46,904 nucleotides of DNA from contig CABUHO010000018.1 of the NCBI GenBank assembly GCA_902491395.1, positions 1-46,904 on the forward strand. The letters run 5' to 3'. Every line of letters begins with the position of its first letter. The stretch's first letter is position 1. The translations under genes and the position numbers were made by a program. The stretch is from an uncultured Collinsella sp. (GTDB lineage Bacteria; Actinomycetota; Coriobacteriia; Coriobacteriales; Coriobacteriaceae). A model generated the notes under the pieces. The model did no database searches. It was not told the origin of the DNA and saw only the letters and a program-made list of their open reading frames with translations. Positions 33,090 to 43,750 of the stretch are shown piece after piece.

Positions 33090-34910
33090 ATGTCCGTTGA
33101 GGTCATGAGGACTGTGATCGAGGCCGCCGAGGGCCGCGTGCCCGTCGACACGCTGTTTACCAATGCGCAGATCGTCGACGTGTATGGCCAGCGTGTGGCG
33201 CCCGGTAGCGTTGCCGTCAAGGACGGTGTGATCGTCGGCGTGCTCTACGATGGTCGCGACGATGCCGCCGGTACCTACGAGGCAACTGAGGCCATCGACT
33301 GCCAGGGTCGCTATCTCGCTCCCGGTTTTATTGACGGGCATCTGCATATCGAGTCCTCGAACATCCGTCCCGCCGAGTATGCTCGCATGGCGGCGACGCG
33401 CGGTACTACCACCGCCATTGCCGACAGCCACGAGATTGCCAATGTTGCCGGTCTCGACGGCTTGCGCTTTATGATTGAGGATGGCCGCCGCGCGCCCATC
33501 TCCATCAAGTACATGATGCCTTCGTGCGTGCCCGCGCTGCCCGATGAGCAGGCCGGTGCCGTCATTACCGCTGCCGATATGCAGGCGTTTTTTGCCGAGC
33601 ATCCAGGCGATGTCTTTGGTCTGGGCGAAATGATGAACCTGCCGGGCGTCTTTATGGCCGACCCCGAGACCTGTGCTCGCATCGATGCTGCCAACCAGAC
33701 GCCGTCCAAGCAGGTTGACGGCCACGCGCCGCTCGTTGCCGGTAAGGACCTCAACGCCTATGCCGCAGCGGGCATTATCGCCGACCACGAGTCGACGATT
33801 CCCGAGGAGGCGCTCGACAAGCTGTCCCGCGGCATGTATGTGATGCTGCGTGAGGGCACGTGCAGCCATGACCTGGCCAACCTGTCTCCGATGCTGCTGG
33901 AAAACCCCGCCCGCGCCCGCCGCTGCTGCTTTGCGACCGACGACCGCGCTCCCTCCGACGCGCTTTCGACCGGCATGATCGACAACGCCTGCCGCGTGGC
34001 CATCGAGGCCGGCGTCGACCCGGTGGTCGCCATCTCTATGGCGTCCCTTTCCACGGCTGAGGCGTTTGGGCTAGATCACGGCTGCCGCGACCCGCACGAA
34101 CTACGCGGTGCGATTGCCCCGGGCAAACGTGCCGACCTGCTGGTGCTCAATGACCTGACGTTTGCCACGGCTCCGCATCGCGTATATGCCGCCGGTGCTC
34201 TGGTGGCGCAGGACGGCACCTTTGTGGGCGAGATTGCACCCGAGATGGCCGAGGTTACGGCCCTTGCCGATGAGCTGCGCGCCTCCGTTAAGCTGCCGAA
34301 GCTTTCGCTCGACGTATTCGACTATGCCTTTAAGCCGGGCGAGGCCGTGATTGACGTGGTGCCGGGTAAGGCCATCACGGGTATGGCTCGCCCCGAGAGC
34401 GCCGAGGGCCTGCGTCGCATTATGCTGATTGAGCGCCATGGCCGCGGCGTGTCGCTGCAGGCCGAGGGCGCCGACGGCGATGGCCCCGCTGGCCTGGGCC
34501 TGGTCGGCAAGCATATCGGTCGCGGCTGGGTGCGTGGCTTTACCATCACCGGTGGCGCCGTTGCCTCCACAATCGGCCACGACTCGCACAACGTGTGCGT
34601 GGTGGGCGACAACGCCGCCGATATGATGGCTGCTGTCGAGGCCGTGGGCCAGGGCGGTCACGTGCTGGTGCGCAACGGCGAGGTCGTGGCTCGTATTCCG
34701 CTGGCGCTCGGCGGCCTGATGAGCGAAGGCACTGCCGAAGACGTTGCCGCGCAGCACGACGACTTTATGGCCAAGGCGCGCGCCATGGGTATTGAGCCGC
34801 CGCTCGACCCCATCATGGGCATCATCTTCCTGCCCCTGCCGGTCATCCCGACGTTCCGCATCCGCCCCGAGGGCATGTTCGACGTTACAACCTTCACCTA
34901 CGCCGACTAG
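33090..34910 (+). CDS. ade: adenine deaminase
   Basis: A 606-residue adenine deaminase (amidohydrolase superfamily), converting adenine to hypoxanthine and ammonia. Landmarks: APGFIDGHLHIESS (metal ligands), IADSHEIANV, MMPSCVPA, GLGEMMN, REGTCSHDL and FATDDRAPSD. The family C-terminal domain is complete, ending FRIRPEGMFDVTTFTYAD. ATG 33090 has AAAGGAG; a 71-residue upstream open frame runs through repeat sequence and is not coding. It could feed hypoxanthine into the purine catabolic pathway suggested by the dpaL block. Its stop codon lies in repeat-like sequence. Confidence 0.95.
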   Translation: MSVEVMRTVIEAAEGRVPVDTLFTNAQIVDVYGQRVAPGSVAVKDGVIVGVLYDGRDDAAGTYEATEAIDCQGRYLAPGFIDGHLHIESSNIRPAEYARMAATRGTTTAIADSHEIANVAGLDGLRFMIEDGRRAPISIKYMMPSCVPALPDEQAGAVITAADMQAFFAEHPGDVFGLGEMMNLPGVFMADPETCARIDAANQTPSKQVDGHAPLVAGKDLNAYAAAGIIADHESTIPEEALDKLSRGMYVMLREGTCSHDLANLSPMLLENPARARRCCFATDDRAPSDALSTGMIDNACRVAIEAGVDPVVAISMASLSTAEAFGLDHGCRDPHELRGAIAPGKRADLLVLNDLTFATAPHRVYAAGALVAQDGTFVGEIAPEMAEVTALADELRASVKLPKLSLDVFDYAFKPGEAVIDVVPGKAITGMARPESAEGLRRIMLIERHGRGVSLQAEGADGDGPAGLGLVGKHIGRGWVRGFTITGGAVASTIGHDSHNVCVVGDNAADMMAAVEAVGQGGHVLVRNGEVVARIPLALGGLMSEGTAEDVAAQHDDFMAKARAMGIEPPLDPIMGIIFLPLPVIPTFRIRPEGMFDVTTFTYAD

Positions 34911-34915
34911 TCATC

Positions 34916-34957
34916 GGGGACGTTCTTAAACGACTAGTCGTTGGGGACACTCTTTGG
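34916..34957 (+). repeat. GGGGACGTTC-type extragenic repeat, copy B
   Basis: The first 33 nt (34916-34948) are identical to the reverse complement of 35982-36014. The centre ACGACTAGTCGT is itself palindromic. It continues with CACTCTTTG, the family right half. Confidence 0.9.
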
Positions 34958-34981
34958 CGTGTCGCCTGACGCTGCGATTGT

Positions 34982-35016
34982 GGGACCTCTGGCATGTGTG
35001 AGCTATTTGCCAGGTC
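34982..35016 (+). promoter_or_regulatory. leader hairpin 1 upstream of the HAD gene
   Basis: GGACCTCTGGCA pairs with TGCCAGGTCC with a two-base bulge. It lies in the same 206-bp leader as the large hairpin at 35050. Confidence 0.45.
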
Positions 35017-35049
35017 CTTGTAACGTTTACGCCCGCGGAGTCTTATTTG

Positions 35050-35115
35050 AGCTCCCTTTGGGTACGTTGGAATCGGATACACGTTCGATTCCAACAAGCC
35101 CGAAGGGAGCTTTTC
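35050..35115 (+). promoter_or_regulatory. 24-bp hairpin containing the Shine-Dalgarno of the HAD gene
   Basis: 35050-35063 pairs with 35098-35111, and 35066-35075 pairs with 35086-35095, separated by a 2x2 internal loop, with a 10-nt apical loop. About 24 pairs form, two of them wobble. The 3' arm contains AAGGGAG, the ribosome site for the ATG at 35117, and TTTT follows. It can act as a terminator for ade or hold the HAD gene's initiation region closed. Confidence 0.7.
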
Positions 35116-35116
35116 T

Positions 35117-35911
35117 ATGTTTAAACTGATTGCATCCGATATGGACGGCACACTGCTTGACGAAAACGGCCAGGTGCCTCCCGAGACCTACGAACTGATT
35201 CTGGCGCTACACGAGCATGGCGTGCATTTCGCCGCATCGTCAGGTCGTCGCTACGATCGCCTGTGCGAGTTCTTTGCGCCCGTTCGCGACAAGATGGACT
35301 TTGTCGCCGCTAACGGCGCCCAGGTCTATGCCGACGGTAAGATGGTAGACCGTGAGGTGTATTCCCACCTGGCGATTCGAAGGCTCGCCCAAGCCGTCAG
35401 GACGTTTCCCAATCTGCATCTTGCGCTCTTTGACCGAACCAAGTCCTTCCTGCTCGATGACGAGTGCAAGTTCGTGCGTGAGGTCGATAAGGACCTTCCC
35501 AATGCCGAGCGTATTTGGGAGCTGCCCGATCCCAGCGTAAATATCATCAAAGCGAGTATCTTTTGCGACGACAGTGCGGTTATGGACAGTGCGTACGTGC
35601 TACAGCGCGAACTTGGTCAGCTCTTTACTTTTGCGCCTTCGGGCAACGCGTGGATCGATGCCATGCAGCCTGGTGTGTCGAAGGCCTCGGGTATCGCGCA
35701 GCTCGCGGAGCATTACGGCATTGGTCGCGACGAGGTCATGGCGTTTGGCGACTCGATGAACGACTACGAGATCATTCGCTTTGTCGGCACGGGCTGCGCG
35801 ATGGAAAACGCGCGCCCCGCGCTTAAGGCGGTGGCCGATCGCGTGGTGGGTTGTAACCGCGACCACGCCGTCCAGCAGGAGCTCCGTCGCGTGCTGGAGA
35901 GCCTCGCTTAA
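35117..35911 (+). CDS. Cof-type HAD-IIB phosphatase
   Basis: A 264-residue HAD-family hydrolase. Motif I DMDGTLLD (nucleophile and acid Asp), motif II in AASSGRR, motif III Lys in GVSKASG and motif IV GDSMNDYEII are all present. The type IIB cap fills residues 80-180. Such enzymes dephosphorylate sugar phosphates, flavin or cofactor phosphates; the substrate cannot be told here. The ribosome site lies inside a strong hairpin. The gene is bracketed by perfect 33-bp inverted repeats, which is unusual for a housekeeping phosphatase. Confidence 0.88.
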   Translation: MFKLIASDMDGTLLDENGQVPPETYELILALHEHGVHFAASSGRRYDRLCEFFAPVRDKMDFVAANGAQVYADGKMVDREVYSHLAIRRLAQAVRTFPNLHLALFDRTKSFLLDDECKFVREVDKDLPNAERIWELPDPSVNIIKASIFCDDSAVMDSAYVLQRELGQLFTFAPSGNAWIDAMQPGVSKASGIAQLAEHYGIGRDEVMAFGDSMNDYEIIRFVGTGCAMENARPALKAVADRVVGCNRDHAVQQELRRVLESLA

Positions 35912-35921
35912 TCCGGCAGAT

Positions 35922-35962
35922 GGGGACGTTCCTTTTCTGCCGACAGTGGGGGACAGTCCTTG
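35922..35962 (+). repeat. GGGGACGTTC-type extragenic repeat, copy C
   Basis: Closely matches copy A (GGACGTTCCTTTT, TGCCG, GGGACA, TCCTTG at equal spacing). Its right half also pairs with 35976-35987 (GGGGACAG/CTGTCCCC and CCTT/AAGG), forming a hairpin after the HAD gene. Confidence 0.8.
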
Positions 35963-35981
35963 CAGATTTTTCGCGAAGGCT

Positions 35982-36014
35982 GTCCCCAACGACTAGTCGT
36001 TTAAGAACGTCCCC
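35982..36014 (-). repeat. 33-nt repeat, inverted exact copy of 34916-34948
   Basis: Every base of 34916-34948 is matched on the opposite strand. The two copies face each other around the 1.1-kb HAD segment. The copy ends 6 bp before the stop codon of the convergent HAD gene at 36020. Confidence 0.9.
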
Positions 36015-36019
36015 AACGA

Positions 36020-36862
36020 CTAGGCGAGGGCGGCCATGATGGTGCGGGCGACGCCGTCGTGGTCGTTGTCGTATTCGGTGATGGCGTCGGCGGCCTCCCG
36101 GTCTTCGGGCTCGGCGTTGATCATGGCCATGCCGTGGCCCGCTGCCTGCAGCATGGGGATGTCGTTGATGTTGTCGCCGAACGCCCAGGCGTCGGCGAGG
36201 CGCTCGCCCAGGTGCTCGCATAGCCACGTGAGGGCCGTCCCCTTGGTGGCGCCCTCACCCATGACCTCGATATTCATGGCGTAAGAACGCGTGACCTCAA
36301 TGCCTCCGAGCGTGTCGAGCTCAGCCGCTATGGCGTCGCGATCGGCCGGGTCGTGCCAGTACATGGCGATGCGTTCGAGCGTCTCGACCCCGTCGATCTT
36401 GTTGTCGATATCCATGTCGATCGGTGTTCGTGTGCGCTTGAGCGAAGCCGCGATGTGGGGGTCGCCGCCGCAGAATTCGTCCAGGCGCGTGTAGAGCGAG
36501 CGGGGGAGGAAGCACTGCCCATCCGCGAAGATATCGAAGGTCACATCGTGGCCGGCGGCGATGCGACGGACGCGATGGGCAATGCCGCGATCGAGCGGAC
36601 GGCTCAAAATGCGCGTGGCGCGCGAGGCATCGTTGGGCACATCGTCGTCGAGCTGCCAGACGCTGGCGCCATTGGCGCAGACGGCATAGTGCACGGCGGG
36701 ATGGGCGAGGATGGGCTCAAAGATGCCCGACAGCGGACGTCCCGTGCAGGGCACAAATTCAATTCCGCGTCGAGCGAGTTCGTCGAGCATCGCCCAGGTG
36801 GCGTCGCTCATCTGCTTATCACTCGTCAGCAGCGTCCCATCCATATCGGAAAACACAATCAT
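36020..36862 (-). CDS. Cof-type HAD-IIB phosphatase (second copy)
   Basis: A 280-residue HAD hydrolase with motif I SDMDGTLLT, motif II PCTGRPLSG, motif III Lys in EGATKGTAL and motif IV FGDNINDIPML. Its cap sequence differs from that of the neighbouring 35117 gene, so it is a diverged paralogue, not a recent duplicate. The two genes converge over the repeat cluster. The substrate is unknown. No ribosome site stands out: AGAAAGGGCTGC lies about 10 bases before the ATG. Confidence 0.88.
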   Translation of the reverse strand: MIVFSDMDGTLLTSDKQMSDATWAMLDELARRGIEFVPCTGRPLSGIFEPILAHPAVHYAVCANGASVWQLDDDVPNDASRATRILSRPLDRGIAHRVRRIAAGHDVTFDIFADGQCFLPRSLYTRLDEFCGGDPHIAASLKRTRTPIDMDIDNKIDGVETLERIAMYWHDPADRDAIAAELDTLGGIEVTRSYAMNIEVMGEGATKGTALTWLCEHLGERLADAWAFGDNINDIPMLQAAGHGMAMINAEPEDREAADAITEYDNDHDGVARTIMAALA

Positions 36863-36885
36863 TCGATGCAGCCCTTTCTGCTGGC

Positions 36886-36925
36886 ATAAAAAGCGTGGCC
36901 GAGGGCGGTGATGCCCTGGCCACGC
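36886..36925 (-). terminator. intrinsic terminator of gltA
   Basis: GCGTGGCC (36892-36899) pairs with GGCCACGC (36917-36924), continuing with AGGGC/GCCCT inside. On the minus strand TTTTT follows. It lies 24 bp beyond the gltA stop. Confidence 0.85.
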
Positions 36926-36949
36926 TCGAGTTCTATAACGGTCCGCGTC

Positions 36950-38368
36950 CTAGCGGTCGGCGAGCGGCTTGTACTCCAGTGGCTCGATCACCGGACGGTA
37001 TGCCGGGCGGATGATGCGATGCGCGCAGAAGAGTTCTTCCATGCGGTGTGCCGACCAGCCGGCCATGCGGGCGACGGCGAATAGCGGCGTAAAGAGCGTC
37101 TCGGGCACGCCGAGCATCTTGTAGATAAAGCCCGTGTACAGGTCGATGTTGGCGCAGATGGGCTTGGTCATGCCGTGGTCGCGCATCACCTGCGGTGCCA
37201 GGCGCTCGATGCGCTCGATGAGTGCGAACTCTTCGCCCAAGTCCTTCTTGGCTGCCAGCGAGCGCGCGTAACGGCGGCAGACCTCGGCGCGCGGGTCGCT
37301 GAGCGTATAGACGGCGTGGCCCATGCCGTAGATGAGACCCGTGCCGTCGAAGGCCTGCTTGTCGAGGATCTTGCCCAGATAGGCTGCGACCTCGTCCTCG
37401 TCCTCCCAGTTGGAGACATGCGCGCGGATGTCCTCGTGCATAGACACGACCTTGGCATTGGCACCGCCGTGGCGCGGGCCCTTGAGCGAGCCGATAGCCG
37501 CGGCGTAGGCGGAATACGGGTCGGTGGCCGAGGAGGACAGCACGCGGCAGGCAAACGTGGAATTGTTGCCGCCGCCGTGCTCTGCATGCAGCATGAGCAT
37601 CACGTCGAGCAGCATGGCTTCGTCGCGGGTGAATGCCATGCCACCGCGCAGGACCTGTAGGATGGTCTCGGCGGTGGAGAGACCGGGCGTGGGGTGCGGC
37701 ACGTGAACCTCGGAGCCGCGAAGCTTGGCGACCGAGGCCATGTGCGCGAAGGCGGCGATGCGCGGGAGACGTGCGAGCATGGAAATGGCGACGTCGATTT
37801 CATGCTCGGGCGTGATCACGTCTGGTTCGGCATCGAAGGCGTAGAGCAGCAGCACAGCGCGCTGGAGCACGTTCATGATGCTCGACGACACCGTGGTCAT
37901 GGGGAACTCTTTGACGTACTCGTCGCTCAGATGTCTAAAGGCACCTAGGCGCTCGCAGAAGCCGTCGAGCTCTTCTTTGTTGGGTAGCGAACCCGTGATA
38001 AGCAGATAGGCGACTTCTTCGTAGCCGTAGCGATTCTCGGCCTGGGCATTGTTGACCAGATCCTCGATGCTGTAGCCGCGAAGCGTGAGCTTGCCCTGAT
38101 CGGGCACGACCTTTCCGTCGACCTTGTTGTAGCCGTGCACATCCGAGATACGAGTGAGGCCCGCGACCACGCCCGAGCCGTCGGCATTGCGCAGGCCGCG
38201 CTTGACATTGTGCTCGACAAACAGGCCCTCGTCATAAGGGTCGGTCGGCAGGCCGTGGTAGAGGTTTTCGCTCTCAGGCGAAATCTGGCGGCTTGCTTCG
38301 TAATCCAGGACTAGTCGGCTCAAGTGGTCATCGAAGCGGTAATAGATTTTCTTGGCGTCGTAGGCCAT
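36950..38368 (-). CDS. gltA: citrate synthase
   Basis: A 472-residue citrate/2-methylcitrate synthase family enzyme (oxaloacetate + acetyl-CoA). The active-site regions are LHAEHGGGNNSTF (first His), KGPRHGGANAKV (second His) and YGMGHAVYTLSDPRAE (His and the conserved DPR), with the catalytic Asp nearby. It is longer than typical enzymes at the N-terminus (about 50 extra residues before the conserved RGL-G-T core). GAGAGGAG lies before the ATG. It is followed by its own terminator; the ACT gene is 77 bp upstream on the same strand and may be co-transcribed. Confidence 0.92.
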   Translation of the reverse strand: MAYDAKKIYYRFDDHLSRLVLDYEASRQISPESENLYHGLPTDPYDEGLFVEHNVKRGLRNADGSGVVAGLTRISDVHGYNKVDGKVVPDQGKLTLRGYSIEDLVNNAQAENRYGYEEVAYLLITGSLPNKEELDGFCERLGAFRHLSDEYVKEFPMTTVSSSIMNVLQRAVLLLYAFDAEPDVITPEHEIDVAISMLARLPRIAAFAHMASVAKLRGSEVHVPHPTPGLSTAETILQVLRGGMAFTRDEAMLLDVMLMLHAEHGGGNNSTFACRVLSSSATDPYSAYAAAIGSLKGPRHGGANAKVVSMHEDIRAHVSNWEDEDEVAAYLGKILDKQAFDGTGLIYGMGHAVYTLSDPRAEVCRRYARSLAAKKDLGEEFALIERIERLAPQVMRDHGMTKPICANIDLYTGFIYKMLGVPETLFTPLFAVARMAGWSAHRMEELFCAHRIIRPAYRPVIEPLEYKPLADR

Positions 38369-38445
38369 GTGCGCTCCTCTCCGGGCCGTGTGGGGCGGCG
38401 TGCTTGAGTGCAGATGCGCCGGCCTGTTCCTGCACGGCCTGTTCG

Positions 38446-38733
38446 CTACAGGCGGTACATAAAGTTAAAGACGTCCTCGCGCTGGATGGACACGTTGACG
38501 CCCGAAAGCTCGCCGGCCTCGGCCAGGGCCTTCTGCAGCTCAGCGAAGTCGAGCTTGGACTCGGCGGTATCGGCCAGCATGGTCATGGTGAAGATGTCCT
38601 CGATAATGGACTGCGTGATGTCGCGGATGTCGACGTTGGCCTCGCCCAGGACACGGGTGACGCCGGCGACGATGCCGGGGCGGTTCTTGCCAAGGACGGT
38701 GATGACGATACGGGAGGACGAGATCTCGGCCAT
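38446..38733 (-). CDS. ACT domain protein (UPF0237 type)
   Basis: A 95-residue single-ACT-domain protein: IVITVLGKNRPGIVAGVTRVLGEANVDIRDITQ followed by IIEDIFTMTMLAD is written here as two conserved blocks and matches the UPF0237 family. Such proteins bind amino acids or act as regulatory partners. AAAGGG lies before the ATG. In many anaerobes this family precedes a DUF711 gene; here citrate synthase follows instead. A role in amino-acid sensing is an inference from the family. Confidence 0.88.
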   Translation of the reverse strand: MAEISSSRIVITVLGKNRPGIVAGVTRVLGEANVDIRDITQSIIEDIFTMTMLADTAESKLDFAELQKALAEAGELSGVNVSIQREDVFNFMYRL

Positions 38734-38926
38734 GGGAAACCCTTTCGCGTGGTTGCGGCGCGCGCGGGGCGCTCCGCTACGGTACAGTGTTCATCATTGT
38801 ACCTGTCTGGCGCCAAAAGAGGTGCGCTTACAGCGGCGTTACACGTCTGCAACATGGGCGAAGGGGCGACAAGGTGCGTGTCCGCTGCGGTTGGCCACGC
38901 CGCGTTGCACAAAGACCGTGAACCTT
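38734..38926. other. non-coding gap between the ACT gene and the rpmE promoter
   Basis: The only structure I see is a 9-bp inverted repeat (38781-38789 with 38795-38803, one wobble) 48 bp upstream of the ACT start, which contains a minus-strand TACAAT that could be a -10 box. The rest shows no gene. Confidence 0.4.
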
Positions 38927-38955
38927 TTGTGGGACGCGCGGCGCCGTGGTACCAT
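38927..38955 (+). promoter_or_regulatory. candidate rpmE promoter
   Basis: TTGTGG (38927-38932) and TACCAT (38950-38955) at exactly 17-bp spacing, which would start transcription near 38962, just before the leader hairpins. Confidence 0.45.
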
Positions 38956-38968
38956 AGCCAAGTTTGTT

Positions 38969-39024
38969 GTCTTGGTCGGAAACCAAGACGCCTTATGCGC
39001 TGATCGGTAACCAGCGCCTGACCA
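38969..39024 (+). ncRNA. structured leader of rpmE (probable L31 autoregulatory leader)
   Basis: Two stacked hairpins lie between promoter and start codon: GTCTTGGT/ACCAAGAC with a 5-nt loop (38969-38989) and GCGCTG/CAGCGC (38997-39017). TGGTCGG (38974-38980) can also pair with CTGACCA (39018-39024), just before the ribosome site, which offers an alternative fold. L31 leaders are known as autoregulatory RNAs in several bacterial groups; I infer this is one of them. Confidence 0.6.
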
Positions 39025-39039
39025 ATAAGGAGTCCTACC

Positions 39040-39465
39040 ATGAAGCAGGGTATCCATCCCCAGTATGTCGAGTGCACGGTGACGTGCTCCTGCGGCAACA
39101 CCTTCAAGACGCACGCTACCGTGTCCGAGATGAAGGTTGAGCTTTGCAACGAGTGCCACCCGTTCTACACCGGCCAGCAGAAGTTCGTCGACACCGGTGG
39201 ACGCGTCCAGCGCTTCGCCGACAAGTTCGGTGGCGCCGCTGCCGCCCAGCTCAAGAAGGCTGAGGAGGCCAAGGCCGCCAAGGCCGCCAAGGCTGCTGAG
39301 GCCGAGGCCGCTCGCAAGGCCGCCGCTGAGGCTAAGGCTGCCGAGAAGGCTAAGCGTGCCGCTAAGTTCGCCGAGGAGGCTGCCAAGCAGGCTGCCGAGG
39401 CTCCCGCAGAGGCTCCCGTCGAGGAGGCCGCTGCCGAGGCCGAGACCACCGAGGCTGCTGAGTAA
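39040..39465 (+). CDS. rpmE: 50S ribosomal protein L31 with long Ala/Lys/Glu tail
   Basis: A 141-residue protein. Residues 1-68 are a zinc-type (C+) L31 with C16, C18, C36 and C39 and CNECHPFYTGQQKFVDTGGR. About 70 further residues are almost only Ala, Lys, Glu and Arg, probably a helical charged extension, ending in acidic AEAP/ETTEAAE. The normal L31 length is about 70. AAGGAG precedes the ATG. A structured leader and a terminator define a single-gene transcript. Confidence 0.94.
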   Translation: MKQGIHPQYVECTVTCSCGNTFKTHATVSEMKVELCNECHPFYTGQQKFVDTGGRVQRFADKFGGAAAAQLKKAEEAKAAKAAKAAEAEAARKAAAEAKAAEKAKRAAKFAEEAAKQAAEAPAEAPVEEAAAEAETTEAAE

Positions 39466-39499
39466 ATAGCTCGCCGAGCAAACACTCGCATTCATGGCT

Positions 39500-39540
39500 A
39501 AAGGGCCGCGTATCCATTTGGGTGCGCGGCCCTTTTCTTT
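39500..39540 (+). terminator. intrinsic terminator of rpmE
   Basis: AAAGGGCCGCG (39500-39510) pairs with CGCGGCCCTTT (39525-39535), followed by TCTTTTT. The loop sequence TATCCATTTGGGTG resembles the loop of the hairpin at 43856. Confidence 0.88.
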
Positions 39541-39543
39541 TTA

Positions 39544-39576
39544 TTGGTGCAAGCCAACCTGTCCCCGTGGCACCAA
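39544..39576. repeat. 33-nt TTGGTGC...GCACCAA repeat, copy 2
   Basis: Perfect 7-bp terminal inverted repeats enclose CCAACCTGTCCCC. It is the same length as, and similar to, 32930-32962. Confidence 0.7.
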
Positions 39577-39772
39577 ATGGCAGAGAGACGACGTTTGCTC
39601 AGATAAAACTTGCCAAAATAAACCTGCCCCATTGCGGCGGGTTGGTCATAGTTATTACGTGGCGGTCGAGGTCGACCGTATAGGCCGCGCCTTGTTTGGC
39701 TAAAGTACAATCATCTGTGTTTAACTCGCCCGCAGCTGCACGGCGTGGGCGATGGCCAAAAAGGAAAACCAC
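39577..39772. other. secA upstream region
   Basis: No gene is supported here. A TACAAT at 39706 could be a -10 box for secA, but no -35 is apparent at the right distance. Confidence 0.35.
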
Positions 39773-42579
<2,807 letters not shown>

Positions 42580-42580
<1 letters not shown>

Positions 42581-43728
42581 TGGCTGAGGCTTTAGAGGTA
42601 ACGCCCGCCGAGCTGGACGCGTTTGCGGACCGGCTCGGCGAGGTCGAGTCGTATCTCCACTTGGACGAAAAGCGCACGCGCGTGACCGAGCTCGAGGCCA
42701 AAAGCGTGGCCCCCGGCTTTTGGGATGACGCCGACGCCGCCCGTGCCACCATGGAGGAAATCGCGCGCACCAAGGAAGATATCGCTGCCGTGGACAACGC
42801 GCGCGGCGAGCTTTCCGATGCCCGCGCGGCGTTGGAACTTGCCGAGGAGATGGGGGATGACCCCGACGCCGTCGCCCTTCGCGAGGAGGCTACAGCCACG
42901 GCTGAGCGCCTAGCCCGTGCCATCGATGAGCTTGAGCTTTCGAGCTGGTTTACCGGTGAGTTCGATCACGGCGATGCCATTGTGACCATCAAGCCCGGAC
43001 AGGGTGGTCTGGAGGCCCAGGACTGGACCTTCATGCTCTTTAAGATGTACATGAAGTACTGCCAGCGTCGCGGCTGGAAGGTCACGATTAACGATTGCCC
43101 CGCTGCTGAGGTCATCGGCATCGACCGCGCGACCTTTACCGTCGAGGGCAAGGACGCATTTGGCATGCTGCGCGCCGAGGCCGGCGTCCACCGCTTGGTG
43201 CGCATTAGCCCCACCGACGACAAGAAGCGCCGCCAGACCACGTTCGCCGGCGTCGAGGTCATCCCCGTGCTACCCGATGATATCGATATCGAGATCAGTC
43301 CCGATGACATCCGCGTGGACGTGTACCACGCGAGCGGCCCGGGCGGTCAGGGCGTCAACACCACCGATTCCGCCGTGCGCGTGACGCATTTTCCCAGCGG
43401 CATTGTGGTTACCTGCCAAAACGAGCGCAGCCAGATCCAGAACAAGGCCGCGTGCATGCAGATCCTCAAGGCTCGCCTGTACGAGATTGAGCTCGAGAAG
43501 CGTGCCGAGGCGCTCGATGAGATTCGCGGACCCAAGACCACGATCGGTTTTGGCAACCAGATTCGCAGCTACGTGCTCTACCCGTACCAGATGGTCAAGG
43601 ATCTGCGTTCGGGCGTGGAGACCAGCAATGTCGAGGCCGTTCTTGACGATGGCGACCTGGACCCGTTTGTTATTGGCTACCATCGCTGGGCCACTGGCAA
43701 TGCCGACGCGGAGACCCCATCTGCATAA
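42580..43728 (+). CDS. prfB: peptide chain release factor 2, unusual SPT tripeptide
   Basis: A 382-residue class I release factor. The GGQ motif is at 255-257 (ASGPGGQGVN), and the N-terminal domain (SVAPGFWDD) and RISP context are those of RF2. The codon-recognition tripeptide, normally SPF in RF2, reads SPT (210-212, bases 43207-43215). The programmed +1 frameshift found near codon 25 in most RF2 genes is absent; the frame runs uninterrupted through EVESYLHLDEKR. It overlaps the secA stop by one base. RF2 normally reads UAA and UGA; stop usage in the window nearly excludes UGA. Confidence 0.95.
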
Positions 43729-43750
43729 ACCGCCCGTTTTATGTGGAAAT

